The position numbers were made by a program, and so were the translations under genes. A stretch of DNA of 24,489 nucleotides from Lingula anatina (lineage: Eukaryota; Brachiopoda; Lingulata; Lingulida; Lingulidae): assembly GCF_001039355.2 (NCBI RefSeq), contig NW_019773526.1, positions 675,940-700,428 of the forward strand, read 5' to 3'. Under the pieces are notes generated by a model. The model saw nothing but the letters and a program-made list of their open reading frames with translations. It did not search any database and was not told the origin of the DNA. Below are positions 21,023 through 24,489 of this stretch, in pieces (position 1 is the first letter of the stretch; every line of letters starts with the position of its first letter).

Positions 21023-21772
21023 ACTTACATAACTGCATCAATAAGATATTTGACAGATGCCTTGTGCTTATGAGACAACTTATGTTATCTTTAACTACTT
21101 GGATTTTAATTGATCATTATAAAGAGGTATTCAGATAATTTAAGCACGTGCATTTTGAATTCCAGCCTCGTTCCGAGGTTATAGCAACATACGCCCTCTG
21201 TGGATTTGCAAACCTGGCCTCAATAGGCGTCCAACTGGGTGGCCTGGGAGCGATGGCGCCCTCTAGGAAACGTGACTTGGCCAAAGTGGTGGTGAGGGCG
21301 ATGATTGCCGGGAACGTGGCTTGTTTCCTTACAGCGTGTATAGCAGGTTAGTAAGGGTGACGTGCATCCAATATGCGTCATCTTCAACAGAAAATGAGAA
21401 TTTCAGTGAAAAAAAATAAAAAAGCGCAGCTTACTAATTCCTGCGTCAATACCTCTTCTGTTTTTCAATCTGTTGTTTATTCCGTTAGAGAATTATGTGG
21501 TCCAAGTAATTGGCGATTGTGAATATAACGGCAGTTACGAAGAACTTCCCAGCCTTCAGTTTTTCATATTTAAACGCCCAAATAATAATTAATTGTATAA
21601 CGATATTTATTGCAGCAACATTGTTTGAAATACAAACTCAGAAGGCCATACCTTTGTATTATCATTTTTACATAGAGTTTGAAGAGAAAAACACCATGAG
21701 TAAATGGTCAAAAATTATTTTTCCAATTTCGTTTATTTTATAGGGTTATTGTACACCGGTGAATCGGTGTAA
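15165..21772 (+). CDS. SLC28A3-like: Concentrative (Na+-coupled) nucleoside transporter, SLC28/CNT family
   Basis: Twelve coding exons: 15165-15188, 16161-16492, 16783-17013, 17348-17492, 18059-18253, 18564-18725, 18994-19119, 19420-19550, 20061-20244, 20721-20981, 21166-21346 and 21744-21772. They total 666 residues; human CNTs have about 650-690. An in-frame TAG at 15153 supports the start. Residues 1-117 are an acidic cytosolic tail. Helices begin near 121, 148, 196 and 220, and [10 protein letters not shown] follows at 245. The transport core has GNIFIGQTEAP (Q363, T364, E365), TIAGSV (392-397), FLNEFVAY (E546) and [10 protein letters not shown] (F611, N613, S616). These align with nucleoside and sodium ligands known from Vibrio CNT. 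G362/Q363 and S396/V397 match the CNT3 selectivity set, so uptake of both purine and pyrimidine nucleosides is inferred. Sequons N570 and N588 lie in a likely external loop. Intron 5 is GC-AG. The last exon gives GLLYTGESV, much shorter than vertebrate tails. Family certain; ortholog class less so. Confidence 0.95.
15884..15934. repeat. Compound (TG)n(GA)n microsatellite in intron 1
   Basis: A TG run (15884-15904) passes directly into a GA run (15905-15934). It lies inside the 972-base first intron of the transporter gene, about 230 bases before exon 2. A short spurious frame crosses it. Confidence 0.95.
18254..18563 (+). other. GC-AG intron (transporter intron 5)
   Basis: Exon 5 ends in AAG and the intron opens with GCAAGT at 18254, a perfect donor except for C at +2. 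It ends TCTCTCCAG before 18564. The joint gives [14 protein letters not shown] in phase 0, as in vertebrate CNTs (FAFQ/VLP). The nearest GT (18258) would shift the frame. The other ten introns start with GT. Confidence 0.9.
20986..21020. repeat. (CT)n microsatellite beside a splice donor
   Basis: The CT run begins four bases inside intron 10 (donor GTGAGC at 20982) and is broken once by a TA. This intron is only 184 bases, the shortest in the gene. Confidence 0.9.
21347..21743 (+). other. Transporter intron 11 with two competing acceptors
   Basis: The favoured acceptor is TTTTATAG before 21744, because joining there restores the conserved ACIAG-LLY end. Two other AGs in the intron also accept phase 1. 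AG at 21487-21488 has a strong pyrimidine tract and would add a 34-residue tail ending at TAA 21590-21592, with one cysteine and an N-G-S sequon. AG at 21614-21615 would add 42 residues ending at TAG 21741-21743, which overlaps the favoured acceptor. Reading through the donor stops at once (GGT TAG). Which forms are made cannot be told from sequence. Confidence 0.5.
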
Positions 21773-22078
21773 TGACGTGGATAAAAAAATAAAGGTCGGG
21801 GAGCTGTAAAGGGCTCATGATATCCCCAGGGAATTTTGGATAATGACACAGGCCTTGCTCCGAAATCTCAGGATACACAGCACGACAGACCACAAAGAAG
21901 AAAGGGAAATAATGTGACGTGATATTAAAATTACTTGTGATTATTCATAGGAGATAACTACAGCATACATGTAGCTAAATAACATATTGTTCTTATTTTC
22001 TAAACACTGAAAACATTCCATTTAACATCGGTGTTTTTATATTCTTTGTTATTATTTTTCGTCGCACATAATTTATAC

Positions 22079-22175
22079 AATAAATGGTGTGAGATTAAAG
22101 ATGACGACACATTAATTGTCCTATATATTCGTTACATAGAAGTTCATTGATTGATTTTGTTATCACTGAAATAAA
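22079..22175 (+). promoter_or_regulatory. Candidate polyadenylation signals of the transporter gene
   Basis: AATAAA at 22079-22084 and again at 22170-22175, about 310 and 400 bases after the stop. The second is followed by T/GT-rich sequence (TTTATTTGTCCCTTTTATTTG). An earlier AATAAA at 21788-21793 lies only 16 bases past the stop and is less likely. Confidence 0.5.
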
Positions 22176-22586
22176 TATTTATTTGTCCCTTTTATTTGTA
22201 TTTGTCTTATTTAAGCGCCGTGCATATATTTATAGGCATCACATATGAATGGTACACTTAAATATGTCACCAATTTATAAAGACCTACATGTATTCTGTT
22301 AAATTTAAAATGGTTTGAAGATGAATATCAACAGACACTGCAGATATATTAAATATGTCTACCATTGTTATTTTTTGGATTATTGAAATTGTTATTTCTA
22401 TGTGTGCAAAAAATATTTGCTCGCCTTGGTTACTTTTATTTACGTTTATTTCGGATGCACAAATGTTTTACCACGACTTCAAACTGTAACGCGACTTTTG
22501 GGGTGGCATTTTTATAATACCCACTAAAGAAAGACATATGCTAAAGAATTCCGAGGATTCACATGTACCATAAATATGACCATGAG

Positions 22587-22867
22587 CAGGTGCGGATTCA
22601 GGTTTGTTTGAGGGGGGGAGGGGGTCCGGAACGACAGGCCTCGGATGCGAAGCCGATCATCGCCCCCTTGGCGTGGGGTTCAGGCCCTGAAAATTTGTTG
22701 GTTGTGGAGGGCAAACGGTGCCCTTTGGTACGGTTTAAAACTATGATTCAATAAGTCAAAATTCTAATTTCAAGAGGGGAATATTGGTGTGATATATTTT
22801 TCAGAAACCGAAGGCTGGGGGGGGGGCAGGACCCCACTGAGCCCCTCCCCCTCTAAATCCGTCACTG
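22587..22867 (+). mobile_element. Complete 281-bp miniature transposon
   Basis: The left end CAGGTGCGGATTCAGG (22587-22602) is roughly the inverse of the right end CTAAATCCGTCACTG (22853-22867). ATGAG stands immediately outside both ends (22582-22586 and 22868-22872), a likely 5-bp target duplication. The interior is G-rich and has no coding capacity. Related pieces lie at 7402-7580 and 8455-8533. CAG-starting ends with short duplications suggest a hAT-like non-autonomous element, but the superfamily is inference. Confidence 0.8.
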
Positions 22868-22872
22868 ATGAG

Positions 22873-24204
22873 ACGAACAATATATAAGCTGAAGCTTAGA
22901 GAATAATGCTTCATGAGTCATTCTATTGTCAATTATGTAAGCAAGTAACATTTTCAGTGGTGATACAATGTAGGCTACATGTATGTCTTGCCTTTTAAAA
23001 TAAGCAATTGCGATTGGATGAATAGCTAATTTTTCATTGTTTCTGTTTCTACGATATACTTTTTTGGAATTAATAAGGCACAAAACGAGTCTTTCTGTAT
23101 TATTCACCTGTGTACTGTTCTTACAAAATTACACAATAAACTGACATTTAATTATTTTTATCAATGTGAACACTATTATTGTTTTCATTTATTCCGATCC
23201 GTTCTTATTTTATTTTTTAAAATCAATTTTTATTCTTACCTTTTTCGTCTACAAACATGCTGCAAAGTTTAAAAAATAGGCCACAAACCTCAAGCGCAAA
23301 AAAGATAATATTGTTTCTTCTCACCCCCCCCCCCCCCCCATCTTATGGACAGTCTCCTCTTGATAGTGCTGCCACCTGTTTCTGTAGCACAACGTGCAAT
23401 GAAATGTTACGAAAACAAACTTTACCAGCAAGATGATTTAGCAAAAACATGCGCTGATAACAGATCGATATAGGAGATCTTACACAAGGTGGTCAAAGGC
23501 ATTTCAAAGGGCTCCCAGTGTGAAGGTAAACTGTTTAAATGTAAAACATAACAGATTATATTTTAAATACTCGGCTGCTATTTCTCCCGTACTGCGCTTT
23601 ATTATTTGACTTTGGGCACGTTTGTCTGTGTCACCTTGATCAACCATGCCACTGGATCTAGAAACCAGAATAATATCATTCTTTAATTCACCTTACTAGG
23701 TTTTTCCCCAAAAGTAATTATTTGAATGTCATGACCATGGTGGCGTTGGCATAAGCAATTGTAGGTATATCAGAAAAATTTTCAAACTGATCAGAAAATT
23801 AAAATACTTATATCATCTGAAAGGTAATGCAAAAACCGGATGAAATCATTTGGAATTTTTTAAATATTCCTACAAGCAACAAAGATATTGAAGTTTTTTA
23901 ACTGCAAAAATCCACCAAAAGTGTCCACACTTCTCAGCTCAAAACCTGTGCCCACTGACCAGCAGTGATCACTCAGGCGCAGCAGAGCACCCTGTGTGTC
24001 TTTGTGTGCTCAGCCTATTGTCTGGCTCACATAGCCTGTGACTAATCAGGGCAGAGCTATTTCCCTGTGGTAATTTTCACATCATGTAATATTGCGGATT
24101 AAATTAACTATACTTCGCAACCTTCAAATTTCATGATTTTTCTACATAATATAGCAAATTTCATAAACTTTGCTGGATATAAATTTCAAAAAGATGATAC
24201 CAGC
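22873..24204. other. Gene-free AT-rich stretch
   Basis: No supported exon. It contains a C-run of 16 (23324-23339). The minus-strand frame at 23107-22862 is AT-rich with no motifs and was not called. Confidence 0.5.
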
Positions 24205-24210
24205 ACTTAC

Positions 24211-24489
24211 CTGAAATTTTTTAGCATTTTGTAGAGGCAAAACTTAAAACAAGCAGAACCGAAACTTGTCAAAGACTGCAACATGGGAAAATCATGTGAC
24301 CGGATTTTACTCTTTGATTTACAACTTATTTAGTTAATGGCTTGTATTAGTTTTTTTACGCAGCGCTAAAAGAGAGATTTAAAAAAGGGGTTCCATAGGC
24401 GAACTGTCAGCAGGCCGACTTCAGTTTAACACTTCACTGCCCGTGGACAGTTACGACTGTAGCGCCCCTAGCGGATTGTGATCTACCTA
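24211..24489 (-). other. Possible first exon of a minus-strand gene
   Basis: On the minus strand a consensus donor CAG/GTAAGT lies at 24213-24205. Just before it is ATGCTAAAAAATTTCAG (24227-24211), which would be a short coding start (MLKNF plus a phase-2 end). Upstream is GGTCACATGATT (24303-24292), containing an E-box. No downstream exon lies within reach in this window that I can recognise, and the right edge hides any promoter. A chance donor is quite possible. Confidence 0.2.

Noticed and set aside
21510-21743. Plus-strand open frame of 77 codons as a separate gene
   Set aside because: It lies in transporter intron 11. At most its latter part is an alternative last exon.
1-24489. CRISPR array, tRNA or rRNA genes, phage or bacterial operons
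   Set aside because: No spaced direct repeats, no tRNA B-box-type TΨC motif in a foldable setting and no rRNA core sequence seen. Gene structure is that of an animal.

Overview
The window is nuclear DNA from an animal, most likely a marine invertebrate. The two convincing genes are split into many small exons with GT-AG introns, the DNA between them is AT-rich and full of microsatellites and short inverted-repeat elements, and there are no operons or ribosome binding sites. The CCTCCGCCAAGG element near the left end, the small elements with CAGTGACGGAT-type ends, and the many TACATGTA octamers are features I associate with molluscs, lancelets and similar animals. The sequence does not settle the phylum.

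Layout. 1-4737 holds no convincing gene: it has microsatellites, one inverted-repeat element (240-470), a small hairpin and a degraded minus-strand reading frame (3626-3210). 4738-6405 is a compact three-exon gene with a TATA promoter. It encodes a 131-residue secreted, cysteine-rich protein made of a signal peptide, a CxxCxxCxxC stretch and one WxxW domain of the mucin/CILP type. 6406-14734 is a long gene-poor stretch with two kinds of miniature transposon, microsatellites, homopolymer runs and one unexplained minus-strand open stretch (9423-9067). 14735-22175 is a complete concentrative nucleoside transporter gene (SLC28/CNT family). It has a promoter region with nuclear-receptor-type half sites and opposed CCAAT boxes, 12 coding exons, a 666-residue product and candidate polyadenylation signals. 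22176-24489 has a complete 281-bp miniature transposon with a 5-bp target duplication, then mostly AT-rich DNA, and ends with a possible minus-strand first exon (splice donor at 24210-24205).

The two genes lie on the same strand about 8 kb apart and show no sign of working together. The transporter would bring nucleosides across the plasma membrane with sodium. Its selectivity residues (Gly-Gln in one hairpin, Ser-Val in the next) match the broadly selective human CNT3 rather than CNT1 or CNT2. The small WxxW protein is probably an extracellular or mucus component. I found no CRISPR array, tRNA, rRNA or multi-gene novel system. The points most worth a second look are the GC-AG intron and competing last exons of the transporter, its nuclear-receptor-like promoter element, the perfect palindrome in the 3' UTR of the WxxW gene, the miniature transposons, and the two minus-strand frames.
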